Source: an uncultured Flavobacterium sp. (GTDB taxonomy: Bacteria; Bacteroidota; Bacteroidia; Flavobacteriales; Flavobacteriaceae). From it: 64,000 nt of DNA. A program made the translations under genes and the position numbers. The DNA is taken from positions 3,782,001 through 3,846,000 of the forward strand of contig NZ_OX638201.1 of assembly GCF_951805225.1 (NCBI RefSeq), read 5' to 3'. Below, piece after piece: positions 63,258-64,000 of the stretch (position 1 is the stretch's first letter; every line of letters begins with the position of its first letter). The notes beneath the pieces are model-generated. The model did no database searches, was not told the origin of the DNA, and was given only the letters and a program-made list of their open reading frames with translations.

Positions 63258-63878
63258 TTAGTTGTTTTTGAAAGTTTTTTCAAACGGAACTCTATGCAAA
63301 ATGCTTCGTCCGAGTGTAATTTCGTCTGCATATTCTAATTCATCACCTACAGAAATACCTCTTGCAATTGTAGAAATTATAATTTCCGATTCGGCAATTT
63401 GTTTATAAATGTAAAAATTAGTGGTATCTCCTTCCATAGTTGAACTTAATGCGAAAATAATCTCAACTACTTTTCCTGCTTTTACCTTTTCAACTAAACT
63501 TGAAATATTCAATTGACTAGGACCAACTCCTTCAATTGGAGAAATTTTGCCGCCAAGAACATGATAGATCCCTTTATATTGTCCGGTATTTTCAATAGCC
63601 ATAACATCTCGAATATCTTCGACTACACAAATCGTTTGATGATTTCTTGAAATGTTAGCGCAAATTTCACAAACTTTTGTGTCTGAAATATTATGACAGC
63701 TTTCGCAAAACTTAATATCGGCACGCATATTTAATAGTGCTTGCGACAAAAAACTTGTTTGTTCTTTTGGTTGTTTTAATAAATGAAGAACCAATCGCAA
63801 TGCCGTTCTCTTACCAATACCAGGTAATTGCGACATTTCGTTGACTGCTTTTTCTATTAATTTTGATGAAAATTCCAT
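63258..63878 (-). CDS. recR: Recombination mediator RecR
   Basis: A 206-residue DNA repair protein acting with RecF/RecO to load RecA on gapped DNA. The helix-hairpin-helix MSQLPGIGKRTALRLVLHL is near the start, the zinc finger has four cysteines (FCESCHNISDTKVCEIC), and the Toprim domain has CVVEDIRDVMAIENTG. Length is normal. It is the only housekeeping gene in the window and marks the chromosomal edge of the polysaccharide locus. Confidence 0.97.
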   Translation of the reverse strand: MEFSSKLIEKAVNEMSQLPGIGKRTALRLVLHLLKQPKEQTSFLSQALLNMRADIKFCESCHNISDTKVCEICANISRNHQTICVVEDIRDVMAIENTGQYKGIYHVLGGKISPIEGVGPSQLNISSLVEKVKAGKVVEIIFALSSTMEGDTTNFYIYKQIAESEIIISTIARGISVGDELEYADEITLGRSILHRVPFEKTFKNN

Positions 63879-63913
63879 GACGACAAAAGTAATATTTTTA
63901 ATGGTTCTTTTTT

Positions 63914-63992
63914 AGCCCCGATAGAAGTGGAAATCCTTTTTATTTTTTCTTTAAAAACAAAAAGATTGGAACGAATAGCGGGATTAGCTCCT
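63914..63992. repeat. Imperfect inverted repeat upstream of recR
   Basis: Two arms, AGCCCCGATAGAAGTGG-AATCC at the left and GATTGGAACGAATAGCGGGATTAGCTCC (63964-63991) at the right, pair partly (AGC/GCT, CCCG/CGGG, ATC/GAT, T-run/A-run) with conserved-looking internal loops around an AT-rich centre. From memory, elements with this wording recur between genes in many Flavobacteriia genomes. It does not end in a T-tract in either direction, so it is not a plain terminator. Confidence 0.5.
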
Positions 63993-64000
63993 AAAAAAAT

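Noticed and set aside
1..64000. CRISPR arrays, tRNA or rRNA genes, insertion sequences
   Set aside because: None seen by eye: no regular direct repeats, cloverleaf-like sequence or transposase frame.

Overview
The window is one strand of an AT-rich Bacteroidota chromosome, very probably a Flavobacterium. The signs are the base composition, an UpxY-type NusG paralogue, TAnnTTTG-like promoter boxes, Bacteroidota-style lipoprotein and export proteins, and an O-antigen gene set that resembles the one I recall for Flavobacterium psychrophilum. Every gene I support lies on the minus strand, so transcription runs from high to low coordinates. Apart from recR at the right end, almost the whole window is a single surface-polysaccharide locus of about 63 kb. 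I see no tRNA, rRNA, CRISPR array or insertion sequence.

Reading in the direction of transcription: recR (63.9-63.3 kb) is followed by an export/early-sugar block with a lipoprotein Wza, a Wzc tyrosine autokinase, a TviC/WbpP-like UDP-HexNAc 4-epimerase, a UDP-glucose dehydrogenase and the antiterminator UpxY (63.2-57.0 kb). An intrinsic terminator and a good flavobacterial promoter follow upxY. A second block then starts: TviB-like dehydrogenase, ManC, RmlB, a second long SLBB export protein, Wzz, WecB and the Wzx flippase (56.7-47.1 kb). Next come a hexapeptide acyltransferase, an unusual lipoprotein FAD oxidoreductase, a pyruvyltransferase-like protein, glycosyltransferases, a Wzy-like EpsG polymerase, a secreted beta-helix protein and a GT4 enzyme (47.2-38.4 kb).

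The most interesting part is 38.4-27.5 kb. It has a PglC-type initiating phosphoglycosyltransferase, then ketoacyl synthase III, acyl carrier protein, a second ketoacyl synthase III, Rieske oxygenase and FabG-like reductase, then a PglD-type N-acyltransferase and a PglE-type aminotransferase, then RmlC, RmlD, RmlA and a CapD/PglF dehydratase. I read it as a pathway to UDP-2-acetamido-4-amino-2,4,6-trideoxyglucose, with its own carrier-protein route to a special acyl group placed on N4, plus dTDP-L-rhamnose. A terminator hairpin closes this unit.

A further unit begins at 27.3 kb with a Wzm/Wzt ABC exporter. It holds a VioA/VioB-like aminotransferase and acetyltransferase with a WecF-like transferase, a run of about nine mostly GT-A glycosyltransferases (22.0-13.3 kb), a NeuB-NeuC-NeuA nonulosonate set with a 2-hydroxyacid dehydrogenase (13.2-9.4 kb), an AsnB-like amidotransferase, an FkbM methyltransferase, an MBOAT/SGNH O-acylation pair and more glycosyltransferases down to the left edge, where one gene is cut. 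The locus therefore seems to encode two glycans, one Wzx/Wzy-dependent and one ABC-transporter-dependent, with shared nucleotide-sugar supply. Functions are read from motifs and context; no database search was possible.
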